Origin: Portunus trituberculatus
Taxonomy: Eukaryota; Arthropoda; Malacostraca; Decapoda; Portunidae
Assembly (NCBI RefSeq): GCF_017591435.1
Contig: NC_059294.1
Location: 4,583,501 to 4,647,500 of the forward strand
Direction of reading: 5' to 3'
DNA: 64,000 bases
The notes under the pieces are model-generated. The model made no database searches and was not told the DNA's origin. It was given only the letters and a program-made list of their open reading frames with translations. Below are positions 1 through 15,592 of the stretch, piece after piece. Each line of letters opens with the position of its first letter. Positions within the stretch are counted from its first letter, which is position 1. The position numbers and the translations under genes are program-made.

Positions 1-98
1 CTCGTTTTCATTATCCCCATTTTTCTTACGTGACTGAGTGATTTGAAGAAGCCCATGACGACCACGTTAATTAGATTTCCTTGAGGTGTGGTGATGGA

Positions 99-103
<5 letters not shown>

Positions 104-159
<56 letters not shown>
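104..159. repeat. CT microsatellite, 28 units
   Basis: Pure CT tract. Confidence 0.97.
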
Positions 160-163
<4 letters not shown>

Positions 164-2100
164 TCCATTCCTTTTATCTGTCTTAAACCTCAAACTAAAC
201 CTATTTATTTATTATATTTTAAGGATTTTTCATTAATTATTTCTACATTTATTTTCTTATATCTTCATCAGTTATTTTTCGGCTCTCAGTTTCTATTTTC
301 CTTGGTTGCTCTATACAACATTATTCCTTCCAATGTTTTATTATTCTATCGCCTCTTTCAAGTCATTTCCTGAACATTATTCCTTCCAATGTTTTATTCT
401 ATCGCCTTTAAGTCATTTCATGGGTTGAATGTTACAAAGAAATATTGCTGTAAGGAAATAACAATGCGAGGAAGAGTTTTCATTGCTCCCTAAACACACT
501 CCGTTTCTCTGCAATCCTTTCTTTTTTTTCTATCTTGTCTTATTACTTTTTTCTTGCCTTTTCTATTTTTTTTCCACTTTTGTTTCTTCCTTCTACGTTC
601 TTTTGTCTTATTTTTGTTGGTGTTCCTGGTGTTTTTCTTCCTCCTCTGATGTTGCTGCTGCTGCTGTTCTTGTCGTTGGTGGTGGTGGTGCTGTTCCTAC
701 TGTTGCTGTTATTCTTGTTATTGTCTGTTGCTGCTGCTGCTGTTCGTGGTGGTGATGGTGCTGTTCCTTCTGCTGTTATTCTTCTTATTGTTCTTTTCTT
801 ATTTATTATTCTCTTTTTTTTTTTCTTGTTCTTATCTTGTTCTTACTCTTCTTTTCGTCCTCTGACTTCCTTTTCTCCTTCACTGAAAAGGAAAAAAAAA
901 ACAATCTTATCGTGGACAAAAGCTTTTCTATTCGTCTCCTGTAACTCTTAATGAGGTCTGTGTCTGGGTTTTTTTTTCCGTCCTTCGAAGGAGTGAGTGT
1001 AAACAGTTTTATTCTTCAAAAGAGGACAACGACTATTATGCCCAGAGAGAGAGAGAGAAAGATTGACAAAGCTATGGTTTTCTAACGTCTCCTGTGTCCC
1101 ATGTTATATGTAAGGCATGCAGTGTGACAGGAGGAAATAGTAGTTAGTGTGGTACGCGCACGTGTTTCAAGGTTGAGAGAAAATGATGAACAGAGGGACT
1201 ATAGAAAACGAATACGTATACTAGCACGGGAGAGAGCGAATGTACTCTACGTGATTGCAGTGTCAGTTTTGTGTTGAACTTAATCCTTAGAGAAAACAAT
1301 TCCCTCGGTTATTCATTTTGTGATCCTTGTTATTGATTTATTTTATACACTTCAAGTTTCACTGATGTTTCGAAGAACAATGATAGGAATGGTTACGTAT
1401 GGAAATGATAATGATGATAATAATGATAATCGATAATAATAATAATAATATTATTATTACCATTAATAGTAAATAATAATAATTAGTATGAACATGAATA
1501 ATTCGATTTCAAATATTATTGCTGTCAGAAAAAAAAACATTGCCATAATTACTTTTTCCCTTCTGTTGTTATTCGTTAACATCATTGCAACTTGCTTTAC
1601 TTTTTATTTCCATCGATGTTTTATATTTTTACTGAAAAATTTTATTTTCGCTTGAGTAATTATTTTTTCTGAACATAAGTTATTTTGTATCATTCCTGCC
1701 TTCGATGATTTTTTTTTTCTAACTATATAAAATATTGGCTTTCTTTAAAACATATTGTATCACTTTAGAGAAACCTCTCATCACATCTATTTTACCATCT
1801 CATGAAATTTACTGTTACTCACTGTTCACAAGTATTTGATTTCCAGCGCGTAGGTATTTCCTCCTTTCCACCTTGCATGCAGAGCTTCATAGCCACACTG
1901 AACTATTGCAATAAGGGCTCCAAACAATGGCTTCAAACACTGACCCAAACAATGCCCTCATTCACTTTTGCCTCCACAGACAAAGCACCTTTCCCCAAAT
2001 ACCCTTGAATCATCCTCTAAGTTTCCGTCCTTTCTCAACTCTCAGGTTTATTTCTGTTACTTTGAATACACCCGCACCATCATCTATATAGTACTTCTTG
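160..2100. other. No gene seen; pyrimidine-rich then AT-rich DNA
   Basis: A short direct repeat AACATTATTCCTTCCAATGT occurs at 316 and 373. 480-900 is T/C/G-rich with mixed GCT, GTT and GGT units and gives spurious hydrophobic frames. 960-1400 is ordinary sequence. 1500-1760 is AT-rich. The frame at 1802-2008 (68 codons, mixed composition) has no recognised homology. Confidence 0.7.
1404..1482. repeat. Imperfect AAT/GAT repeat
   Basis: AAT and GAT units with a central ATT reversal, giving a short AATAATATTATT palindrome near 1440-1457. Confidence 0.85.
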
Positions 2101-2195
2101 ATAGCAAGAAAATTGAATTAATTTAAAATGATAATTATAGAATTATTAATCATAAAAGAAAACCTTAACTCTTCTGTTGTCGTTGGTAATTATTT

Positions 2196-2196
<1 letters not shown>

Positions 2197-2234
<38 letters not shown>

Positions 2235-2242
2235 ATATAATG

Positions 2243-2292
<50 letters not shown>

Positions 2293-2312
2293 AATGATGG
2301 TGATGATAATGG
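2197..2312. repeat. ACT12-AAT13 compound repeat
   Basis: ACT units 2197-2234, then AAT units from about 2241 decaying into GAT units by 2312. It ends about 200 bases before MITE copy 1. Confidence 0.95.
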
Positions 2313-2466
2313 TTTTGAAATATACATGTACAATGTGCATGATAAAAAAATATACCCATAAGCAAATATTACTCATTTTTCTTTTTCTCTTTACAGGTTA
2401 GTACATTGCAGTTATCATGCCACTATAGTAAGTGACTTAAGGAGGAGACGAGGCCTGATTCGGGGT

Positions 2467-2501
2467 AGCTGGTTGGCGTCTACCGAGAACCCCAACCAGC
2501 T
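2467..2501. repeat. Small perfect hairpin beside MITE copy 1
   Basis: AGCTGGTTGG (2467-2476) and CCAACCAGCT (2492-2501) form a 10-bp perfect stem with a 15-base loop. It ends 11 bases before the MITE's left TTAA. It is probably part of another old dispersed repeat; a related AACCAGCTGG core occurs near 12150. Confidence 0.6.
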
Positions 2502-2512
2502 CCACCACCAAG

Positions 2513-2711
2513 TTAATCTTTCAGTACTATGACGTGTTTCCATATTCATTCTGATGACAATTTTGTGACTTATGCAGCTTCAGAAACTTGTGGGGATAAA
2601 AGTAATGAAGACTAGCCATTAATCTGTATAGACCCTTCCTAATGTCAATGAAATGGTCTAATCGGACACAAATCTCAGGGTAAAAATGAGTCACAGTACT
2701 GAAGGTGTTAA
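2513..2711 (+). mobile_element. TTAA-flanked MITE, copy 1
   Basis: This 199-bp element begins and ends with TTAA and has imperfect terminal inverted repeats: CTTTCAGTACTATGAC at the left, and the right end (reverse complement) CCTTCAGTACTGTGAC. It carries no coding capacity. It is clearly homologous along its length to 15398-15592 in the same orientation (shared blocks include ACTAGCCATTAATCT and CTTCCTAATGTCAAT). TTAA target duplication is typical of piggyBac-type transposons, so a non-autonomous piggyBac-like MITE is the natural inference. From memory, this family is abundant in crab genomes. Confidence 0.85.
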
Positions 2712-3165
2712 GATAGAATCCCAAAGTGTACTCGTATAGCCTTAGTGGTGAAAGTAATATGATGTGCAAAACCAAAGATTTCCCTATGGTCCACAAAATA
2801 GAGGAGAAAAAATACTCGTAGTTATGTTTCTATACGTTTTGTAATATCATAAACACTGTATCGGTCATCAAACCAAATAATAGGCAAATGTATATTGTTT
2901 GAGTGTTCTTACATCCATGGCAACTTCAACTTCATGCCTAGTGGGAATGAGGGCTGGACAGAGATAGGTTAGGAGGCCGCTGGGATCAAGGAGACGAGTT
3001 TTAACTGATAGCTGCAACCCGGGTTATCGCGAGATGCAAAGAGGGAGGTTCCGATTGAGTTCATGTAGGACCGTCATTCTCGAGCTCGTCTTCCTGCTGT
3101 TGGTCTGCTTGAGGTGAATATCTTGCCTGAGAGGCCAGTTGCTTTAATGGTCTTATCTCCCTGAC

Positions 3166-3870
<705 letters not shown>

Positions 3871-4216
3871 TGAGAGACCGCATCATGCACGTGTGCGCGT
3901 ATTCATGCACAGCTTGAAAAGAAAACAAACATAGGCAAGCCTGATAATGATGATGTTTGAAAGCATTCGTGTGTCTCGCGTAGAGTTGATTAGGAAAGCG
4001 AGAGGTGCAAGAAGAGGAAACACAAGAGGGAAGCAGAAGCGGTGAACCGGACGAGTTGGATGGGTGGCGAGTAATCAGACGGAGGAGTGATAACGCGTGG
4101 TGTGCTGAGGGGAGCGTTGAAGGCTTAATGAGTATGGGTACTGGTTGTAATTAATATAGCTGTATCATGGCAAACACCCGCTGTGTTTTATGTTGTGTAA
4201 TTAAAATTTTTGCTGC

Positions 4217-4218
<2 letters not shown>

Positions 4219-4258
<40 letters not shown>

Positions 4259-4325
4259 AGGAACTGAATTCTAAACTATATTGTAGATGTAACTGCTGTA
4301 TGTGTGTGTGTGAGTGAGTGTATGT

Positions 4326-4367
<42 letters not shown>
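4219..4367. repeat. GA18 and GT20 tracts
   Basis: GA 4219-4255 and GT 4329-4367, separated by 73 bases of ordinary sequence. Confidence 0.95.
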
Positions 4368-4371
<4 letters not shown>

Positions 4372-4703
4372 CACCCACACAGTCTAACTTACATGGAGCG
4401 TTTTTACTAAACTCTGAAATGATGTCAGACCCATAAATCTAAAGAGTTAGAATGAACTGATCAAGAAATTTGAATAATACAGCCACAACGTTCTCAACAC
4501 ACCATTCCGTTCTTTGATATTTGAAAATAAAATCTGGTACGCTGTCATGTCCATGCCATATGTGAGATTGCGCTCAAATTGGCCGGTTTTGAGTAGACCA
4601 GACAGAACTATCAAAAAATAAATTACTGTAATCCTCTCTGGTTAGCTGCTGTCACAAATTATATAACCCGATATCGTTCTTTCCGGTATCAGGTAGCAGA
4701 GTG

Positions 4704-4978
4704 TCTAGAAATCCACGGTGATATTGACGGTCTGTGGACGCTTGAATGAGAGTTTTCTTCTATATATTTATGAAGACTGCATACATTTGAAAATTCGGAA
4801 ATATACTATAATAACTGCCCAATGAAATGGCTTCTTTCTCTACGTTCTAGAAATCCACGGTGATATTGACGGTTTGTGGACGATTGAATGAGAGATTTCT
4901 TCTATATATTTATGAAAACTGCATATATTTGAAAATACGGAAATATACTACATGAACACGGATTCTTTCTCCACGTTT
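4704..4978 (+). repeat. 142-bp tandem duplication
   Basis: Two direct copies begin TCTAGAAATCCACGGTGATA at 4704 and 4846 (period 142). They are near-identical for the first 110 bases, with scattered substitutions and a small deletion in copy 2. The duplication also contains TTCTATATATTTATGAA in each copy. No coding frame is shared. Confidence 0.9.
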
Positions 4979-5163
4979 TCAAGTAGCGCACAGCAACATG
5001 GAAAACACTCATGCATTGACGGAAAACACTGCAGCTCAGCATCTCACGTATTACAATAACCTGTATTTTAAGCTCAGGGCCATAATATTTGACGGAATAG
5101 GAAATGAAGGACTAAAGATTTTTGTTCCCAAACTTCCATACCTCCACCCAAGTACAAATGAAT

Positions 5164-5164
<1 letters not shown>

Positions 5165-5244
<80 letters not shown>
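5165..5244. repeat. CA microsatellite, 40 units
   Basis: Pure CA tract. Confidence 0.98.
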
Positions 5245-5245
<1 letters not shown>

Positions 5246-5317
5246 TAATGGTTCCGACAGAAATCAATAAGAATGCACGTATTATTTCCTCCTACCCGTC
5301 GACGTCGGGAGAAGGGA

Positions 5318-5351
<34 letters not shown>

Positions 5352-5957
5352 GTGGGGATGAGAACCAGAAGCTGTATCTCCCTGTCTTCCCTCCCACTCC
5401 TCCTCGACCCTACGGAGGCGCGCTGCAGGGGTGCTGTTGGCCTGGCCGCGGGGAGCCTACATGCGCCTCGGCTCACTAATGAAGGACTCTGCCTAAGACA
5501 AAAAAAAGCCGGCATAAAAAGAGAAATGCTAAATATCGATTTCTCGCAGACGTACGTATAAATGGGGTACCTCCTCCTACCTTTCCCTTCATCCTTCCTT
5601 CCCCCCCTTCTTCTCTTTCCCTCCCCAATATCATCAGCTGCAGCAACAGTAACAGCAGCAGCAGCATCCGTTGGCCCGATTTTTACAGTCACTTGTCTTC
5701 ACCCTCCTCCTGCTGTTTCTACTAAAAATAAGTCTGAAAGAGGAAGAGGATAAAAAGAAAATAATGAAAATGAGGAGAGAGGGAAGTAGCATTAGAGGAA
5801 GCAGGTGAGAAAAAGATGAAAGAAAAGATAAATTTGATAAACTGAGGGAGAGAAAAAGATAATGAAAATAAGGAGGAAGAGTAGTATAGGAGGATAAGAA
5901 ACAGATTAAAAAGTAGATATGTAAGAAAGGTTAGATTTAATGAATAAACTAAGGAAG

Positions 5958-6140
5958 AATCCACCTAACAAAAAATGGCCCACGTTTGTAATAAGTGTTA
6001 GGAAAGAGTATCAGTGGAAGGAATGAAGGAGTGAGAGACTGACAGGGAAATCCACCACACAAAAATGGCCCACGTTTGTAATAAGTGTTAGGAAAGAGTG
6101 TCAGTGAAAGGAATGAAGGGATGGGAGATTGAGAGGGAAA
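5958..6140 (+). repeat. 91-bp tandem duplication
   Basis: Copies start AATCCACC at 5958 and 6049 (period 91), both containing ATGGCCCACGTTTGTAATAA and GTGTTAGGAAAGAGT. Identity is high, so this is a fairly recent duplication. It lies in purine-rich DNA. Confidence 0.9.
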
Positions 6141-7171
6141 ATAAACGAATGGGGTGGAAATGAACAACGAGGATGCAGCGTAAAACATGTTACTTTGCTG
6201 TACAATATGGAAGAGAGAGAGAGACAGAGACAGAGAGAGAGAGAAGCAGAGACAGAGACAGACAGACAGACAGACTTAAGTAGAAGAAAAAAAGAGAGTA
6301 CGAAAAGTGAGGGTGAACAGCAAGAGGGGGAAAGAGAGATGCAAAGAAGAAAAAGGAGAGAAAGTCAAATACGAAGAGAAGAAGGTAGAACGAATATGAG
6401 GGGAAGGAGGGAGCGACATGTTTAACAGGAGAAAATAGGAAGGGCGAGGGAAGCTGGAGAGTGGGGTAGCGTGTCTGAGGGGAGGCAGAGAGGCAGGCGG
6501 GGATGGGCGAGTGAGTGGGCCCGCTGAGGACGCAACATCGAGGGGAATAATGAATTTTTTTCGAGGTTGATTTAAGCGGATTACGAGAACAATAGGGATG
6601 GGAGAGTAAGGGATAGAAAGTATTGAAAAGGGGGAAGTAGTGATACGAGAACATGACAGCGAGATGAAAGAGAAGCGATGGGTAATAACGAGAAATATGA
6701 GTAGATTAAGAAAAAAAAAAAAAAGTAAGATTTCCTGGGAAGCGTATAGAAGGTTTGCATAAAGAGAAAAAAATAGGGAAGTAGTTATGAAAGAGAGACA
6801 TTGGATACGTAATAAGTGCAAAATATCTATAGATTAAGGTATAGAAAACTGATGAATATTGTAGATGAAAAAGAAAGTTGAATGACATCACTGCATATCT
6901 GTCTATTGTCTATCCACTGAACGGTATCAATAAAAAAAATATATATATATATGAAAAAAAGAATAAATCAAAGGATAATAAGGATATAGAAACGGGGAAT
7001 AGAAAATAAAACTCAACATATGGACATAAAAAAAAAAAAAATTGACGAACGGAAACCACTCTGAAAGGAGACATATTCGCTCTGACTAAAACAAAAGGAA
7101 GAAAAAAAATAACAGAAGTGCAAGCCTTAATGAGAGGTTACAACAGGTGATCAGGAGGAGTGTTTCTGGGG
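6141..7171. other. Purine-rich DNA, no gene seen
   Basis: GA/GACA words at 6200-6275 (a short GACA tract near 6258-6273), then irregular purine-rich text. Minus-strand frames of 100-180 codons here are polypyrimidine translations rich in S, F, L and P and are not credible proteins. Confidence 0.7.
6590..6840 (+). repeat. Weak two-copy degenerate repeat
   Basis: Two blocks share the order AATAGGGA - GGAAGTAGT - AGAGA - GGTAATAA (or CGTAATAA) - ATATGAGTAGATTAAG (or ATCTATAGATTAAG), with a period near 130-180 and gaps. It is purine-rich, so part of the resemblance may be compositional. Confidence 0.35.
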
Positions 7172-7186
7172 AAGAGAGAGAGAGAG

Positions 7187-7249
<63 letters not shown>
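7172..7249. repeat. GA microsatellite, about 38 units
   Basis: GA tract with one CTGA interruption near 7188. Confidence 0.96.
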
Positions 7250-8670
<1,421 letters not shown>

Positions 8671-8790
8671 AATACACACATACACACACACACATAACCG
8701 GAACTGGCGCTCCTCCCCTCCACCGCGCCCTTCCCCTGCAAGTGTTGTTGGCGGGAACACCGACCTCCTCTACCCGTCAGCGCCATACAG

Positions 8791-8863
8791 GCCTCTGGCA
8801 AATTCAGTTGTCAGGAGATTCGGAGGCAGGTCATCGAGAACCTAGGGACAGGAACAATCGATG
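8791..8863 (+). CDS. Candidate internal exon, unknown product
   Basis: Seen: an acceptor-like ATACAG ends at 8790 and a strong donor, GATG/GTGAGT, is at 8863/8864. The enclosed 73 bases read in one frame as 24 codons plus one base, including CQEIRRQVIENLGTGTID, a mixed-composition amphipathic peptide. The same frame stays open well beyond the donor, to about 9045, without a long ORF starting at ATG. No family is recognised. It lies immediately 3' of a 140-bp CT array, and the 100 bases upstream are GC-rich relative to the neighbourhood. It may be a real short exon, or a conserved fragment with chance splice signals. Confidence 0.25.
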
Positions 8864-9501
8864 GTGAGTGTGTGGCGTTAAGATGGACGCTTTGTCAGAA
8901 CAATGTAATACAGGCAAGGCTTTGGTGTTTTTTACTTTTCCAAAAAAAGATGTGTCCACTCACTGTTAAGATATTTCATTTGTTGGCACATCATGAGAAG
9001 CGGTTCATATACCTCCGACTGACACACTGCTGTAAGAGACTGTGATCATTAGATAGTGTCGACAGTCTTAAGCCTCAAAATTAAATTGAAATAAAGTTTT
9101 AATATTATATACTAAAAAAATCGGACACGCGAGTCATTGACAGTAACCCTCTCTTCTAGACAGGGATGAAGTGTGTCCCCCGCCATATTTCGATCACTCA
9201 TGTGGCAATCTTCATTCCTACGTACTTCTAGAAGAAAATCAAAACTACATGGATTGCTTCCCAACACCTTTTTTCCTTGTTTTGTGCTAAGCTCTGTACA
9301 CTAACCTGTCATGAACATACACAAACTACTTGAACTCTTAGTAAAGTAACAATAATGCCATGTGTCTGGTTTCCTCCTAACGCCTACCGCCCCTTCTCAC
9401 TGAAATTCCTGGTGCCCCTTCAATCTGCACTCAGGGCGACTGTAGCCTCTTCATTCTACCTGAGCTTACGTCTGGTTGTGTTCTGTAACGGCAACACAAA
9501 G

Positions 9502-9633
9502 AGTCAAATTGGAGAAGATGCAGTGGAGAGTCTGCAGGATCGCATGAGGGCCCTTGTGTAGCACTACAAGGAGGCCCTCAATACACTTCATTGTCTCTCC
9601 GCCCGCCACCAGCGCCACCTCAGTTAATTCAAG
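9502..9633 (+). pseudogene. Decayed coding fragment with two in-frame stops
   Basis: One frame reads IGEDAVESLQDRMRALV, then TAG (9559-9561), then HYKEALNTLHCLSARHQR, then TAA (9625-9627), then FK, ending at AAG/GTGAAA. The two halves read as a continuous charged alpha-helical or coiled-coil peptide. The first stop is one base from CAG (Gln) and the second one base from GAA (Glu), which is how a once-coding exon decays. I do not recognise the parent gene. There is no poly(A) and no clear acceptor, so it could be a dead exon, a processed-copy fragment or part of an old transposon. It could also be chance, given the modest length. Confidence 0.33.
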
Positions 9634-9916
9634 GTGAAATATTCTAACCATCCGCGCCAATGCCACCTCTTGCCAGTAGTATCTTTGCGTCTACCGTGTT
9701 GTTGAAAGGCTTTGTAACGATACCACACACGAAAAGCTATAGGTGTCAGGAAAATCAAGTGGGAAAAATGCAAGTTCTTCTCTATCATCGCACATATTTG
9801 CTTTTAACTAAAGAATTCCGAAATATTTTTAATAAAAATTCAACTTTTCGGAGGTTATCAAATTAGAGGGAAGTTTCTAACACAAGTAATATATATTTTC
9901 TTTAGGTTCCAGATGA

Positions 9917-9972
9917 TTGTTGTTGTTGTTGTTGTTGTTGTTCTAGTTGTAGCTGTAGTAGCAACAACAGCA

Positions 9973-10035
<63 letters not shown>
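9917..10035. repeat. TTG8 and CA31 tracts
   Basis: TTG units 9917-9941; a 30-base bridge; CA 9974-10035. Confidence 0.95.
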
Positions 10036-10037
<2 letters not shown>

Positions 10038-10135
10038 TCTGGATGCAAAAATTATTCAGGGATGATCATGGGGAATATTTTTGGGCGTTAGTTAGGGAGA
10101 GCACCCCTGAATGTTATCTTGACCGTACCGGGAAA

Positions 10136-10136
<1 letters not shown>

Positions 10137-10194
<58 letters not shown>
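10137..10194. repeat. GA microsatellite, 29 units
   Basis: Pure GA tract. Confidence 0.97.
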
Positions 10195-10197
<3 letters not shown>

Positions 10198-10442
10198 AAA
10201 GGGAGCAAAAGAATTCAAAAGTCACAAAAACAAGTCAAAGGTGAAAGTAAAAATAAAAGGAAAATGAAAAAAAAATGCTGTAAATCAGAAGGAAAAGAAA
10301 CTCGTACGCTGAAAGTTGCATCATTTCAATCAACATCGCATCATTAACAACACAACTCGTAACTTTTGAAACACATTATACTTTTACAACAGTCCTGCAG
10401 TCGTTGATGATCACTCAGATAGAATGACCAGAACATAGTACA

Positions 10443-10533
10443 AAGAGAGAGAGAGAGAGAGAGAGAGATTTTGTACCCAGTCATTCTCATTCATACTCAA
10501 AGGAAAGTAAAGTGGCTCATAGATAGATTTCAA

Positions 10534-10592
<59 letters not shown>
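10443..10592. repeat. GA13 and CT28 in inverted orientation
   Basis: GA 10443-10468 and CT 10537-10592 on the same strand are mutually complementary across 68 bases of unique sequence, so they form a potential 26-bp stem. Confidence 0.95.
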
Positions 10593-10596
<4 letters not shown>

Positions 10597-10860
10597 CACT
10601 GATCAGCACCCTCGTTCCTCCATAGTTAGCGAATCCTTTCACCTTTCATCGCCTTTCCTTTCACTTTCCCTCTCTCCACCTCTTGCTCCTCTCTTCCTTC
10701 TCCCAGCTCCCTCCACTCAGGCCTCTTATCCCTCACTCCTCTCACAACTCATCCATCTCGGTAACCTCTTTCAACCATATAACTCCATCTCTCTTTCTCT
10801 CTCTCTGTTTCTGTCTTTCTCCTCTCCTTAACCCTCACCTCTTCAAGTTTCCCGCTGTTG

Positions 10861-10865
<5 letters not shown>

Positions 10866-10935
<70 letters not shown>
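10866..10935. repeat. CT microsatellite, 35 units
   Basis: Pure CT tract at the end of a pyrimidine-rich stretch (10610-10865). Confidence 0.97.
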
Positions 10936-10938
<3 letters not shown>

Positions 10939-11150
10939 CGTAGCTTCCTCCAATTTTCCTTTTTTTTAGCTTTTTTCCTGCACTTTTCTTTGATGGGCGG
11001 GTGAATTGTACTTACACTCCGTCGAGAACTTGAACGTTACTCTTTTATCTCATTTAATCATCCTTTGTTTTTCCCTCAAGGACAAAATGAGAGGTCTGCT
11101 ATGAAGGTATATATAAATGTTTCGGCTTATGTTTCTTCTGTATGTACTTG

Positions 11151-11154
<4 letters not shown>

Positions 11155-11213
<59 letters not shown>
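11155..11213. repeat. GT microsatellite, 29 units
   Basis: Pure GT tract. Confidence 0.97.
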
Positions 11214-11218
<5 letters not shown>

Positions 11219-11319
11219 CTTGTTTTTTGTATAGTCACATGGTGTTGTGCTTCGTTTTCTGAGAGGTTGGCCAGGAAAGAGCCTTGTTCTGTTTTTTAAT
11301 CTGCTCTCCCACACTTATT

Positions 11320-11527
<208 letters not shown>

Positions 11528-11707
11528 GCAGTACATAAAAGGCAGCGTATAACATCCGTCAACGTCTCTCGTGTTTTACAAACTATTTACAATGTTTTGT
11601 CATAAATAAATTATGTAAGTAATTCTTGGATGAGTGCTCGTTTATGCAGCAAAATATAACTTGTGCATCGCTGGCTAATTGAAGGTAATAAAAGGAAATC
11701 CCCAAGC

Positions 11708-13233
<1,526 letters not shown>

Positions 13234-13280
<47 letters not shown>
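13234..13280. repeat. GT microsatellite, 23 units
   Basis: Pure GT tract. Confidence 0.96.
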
Positions 13281-13284
<4 letters not shown>

Positions 13285-13824
13285 CTGGCTGATTGTCTGC
13301 TTCTTTGCTGGTCTGTGGAGTATAATGCCTTACAATGTTTGTGTTAATGCTTAGTGTATGCAGAGAAAATGTGCTTGCAAGGTGTTGTGAAGGGAAGCGT
13401 GGACTACTGGCTTTGTAGTCTGGTTAAGTTTGCTTTGTTGCGATAATGTGTATGTATTTCCGTGTTGTATGTAATATGTAGTAAGATATTTTGAATTACA
13501 ATTAGGTGAGGTAAGTATGCCGTCTGTGAGGGAAATGATGCATTACAACAAGGAGATTTTACTGAATTTTATCAATTATATAATATTTGTGTACTTATTC
13601 AAGACAAACATGTACACATATTGCCATAATTCTCAGCCGATAACCCTACAGCATTCTCTCAGGCCAGTGGGCAGCTAAATATTATCCCTTTACTTCATGT
13701 TCCGCCAATTACACTTCCCCTAAGTGACGCTCTTTTGACAAGCCGTGCATGCTGTAATATATTGCCTCTGCTTTCAGGGACACGTAGTCCACGCATAAGT
13801 AGTGTGCCTATGTGGGTATCTAAT

Positions 13825-13828
<4 letters not shown>
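13281..13828. other. No gene seen
   Basis: Ordinary unique sequence, T-rich in the first half. Confidence 0.55.
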
Positions 13829-13874
<46 letters not shown>

Positions 13875-13931
13875 TAATTTGTTGACTTTGATTATTTCTA
13901 ATTGCGAATGATTACAGGTAAGAATTTGCCT

Positions 13932-13993
<62 letters not shown>
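13829..13993. repeat. GA21 and CA30 tracts
   Basis: GA 13829-13871 and CA 13934-13993, 62 bases apart. Confidence 0.96.
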
Positions 13994-13995
<2 letters not shown>

Positions 13996-14085
13996 TTGAC
14001 TGTGATTTGATTTGCTGTTTTGTTCCTTTGTTTTCCATGCGACAAACTTTCCTTTCATTTCATTTATAACCGTATATTTTCTTCA

Positions 14086-14087
<2 letters not shown>

Positions 14088-14161
<74 letters not shown>
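14088..14161. repeat. AT microsatellite, about 36 units
   Basis: Pure AT tract. Confidence 0.97.
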
Positions 14162-14163
<2 letters not shown>

Positions 14164-14267
14164 TTGGCTTTCTCTTAATAATCTATAGACGATCCAATTT
14201 TACCCTTTGATTCCTCTTGCCAGCCACTCAGATTCTCCGCTTAGGTCTGATCTTTCATTTGTCTATT

Positions 14268-14270
<3 letters not shown>

Positions 14271-14329
<59 letters not shown>
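14271..14329. repeat. CT microsatellite, 29 units
   Basis: Pure CT tract, immediately before a complex island (14330-14460). Confidence 0.97.
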
Positions 14330-14332
<3 letters not shown>

Positions 14333-14460
14333 CAGGGGGTGGTCTCTTAATGAGATGCAAATGCCACCCTCCGCCAGGGCCTGTTTGGGCAGCCGCGTAC
14401 CCGTCAGCAGAGAATCCACAGGGCCCATTAGACGTCGTAATTGGTTTTGTCTCATAATCT
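14330..14460. other. Complex island between repeats, possible regulatory element
   Basis: About 130 bases of balanced composition between a CT array and a GGT array. Contains the POU octamer ATGCAAAT (14355-14362) and a homeodomain-type TAATTGG near 14438. A minus-strand frame runs through it but ends in the CT array. Inference only: it looks more like conserved non-coding sequence than neighbouring DNA. Confidence 0.25.
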
Positions 14461-14510
14461 AAAGGGGAGGGAGAGAGGCAGGGCAGCAGCAGTAGGAGAA
14501 GGAAGGGGAA

Positions 14511-14551
14511 GTGGTGGTGGTGGTGGTGGTGGTGGTGGTGGTGGTGGTGGT
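14511..14551. repeat. GGT repeat, 13 units
   Basis: Pure GGT/GTG tract. Confidence 0.95.
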
Positions 14552-14657
14552 GGAGGATGACTATGATACAGAAGACTCGACAAATTATGAAACAGACAAA
14601 GAGCTATTTATCTTTACGTATTTTGTTATTTTCTTGTTCATTTCGTTGACTTCATTT

Positions 14658-15058
<401 letters not shown>

Positions 15059-15397
15059 TAGACTGTAGCACATTAAGTGTTTCCATCCTCCACATTCTTT
15101 GATCATTGGTGTCCATTTTACATCAGGCTCTAATCTTCACCTCTGTCAGCCTTACGTATAATCGATTCTCATTATTTCATGGTGATGTTAATGTGAATTA
15201 TATCTCCCATTACATTCATTTGCTTATTTATTTTCCTTTCCTTGTTTAAGCTAATTGTTTGTGTGTTTTCTGTTTACTAATGTGGTATATTTAGTTTCTT
15301 CTACCAGGTCACATTTTCAATTTACCTTTTTTTATGTGTGTGTCCATCATGAAACCACCATCTTTTGTATCATCTCAAGCGTAAGAACAAACTCTGC

Positions 15398-15592
15398 TGA
15401 AACCCTTCAGTACCATGACTCGTTCCATATTCATTTTGGTTACTATATGGTGATTTGGTACACCTTCAAAAACTTATGTAAGGGGATTAAAATAGTGAAA
15501 ACTAGCCATTAATCTTCTGACCTCCATATACTCTTCCTAATGTCAATAAAATAATGTCATGGTAAAAATGCGTCCCAGTACTGAAGGATTAA
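15398..15592 (+). mobile_element. TTAA-flanked MITE, copy 2
   Basis: Second copy of the element at 2513-2711, about 195 bp. The right end retains TTAA (15589-15592) after CAGTACTGAAGGA. The left flank reads TGAA (15398-15401), one substitution from TTAA, followed by CCCTTCAGTACCATGAC. Copies 1 and 2 differ by many substitutions and small indels, notably a deletion near the right third, so both look old and immobile. Confidence 0.85.

Noticed and set aside
6129..6821. Charged plus-strand frame (E/R-rich) and overlapping 181-codon minus frame
   Set aside because: Both follow from purine-rich DNA with GA/GACA words; no splice signals or homology.
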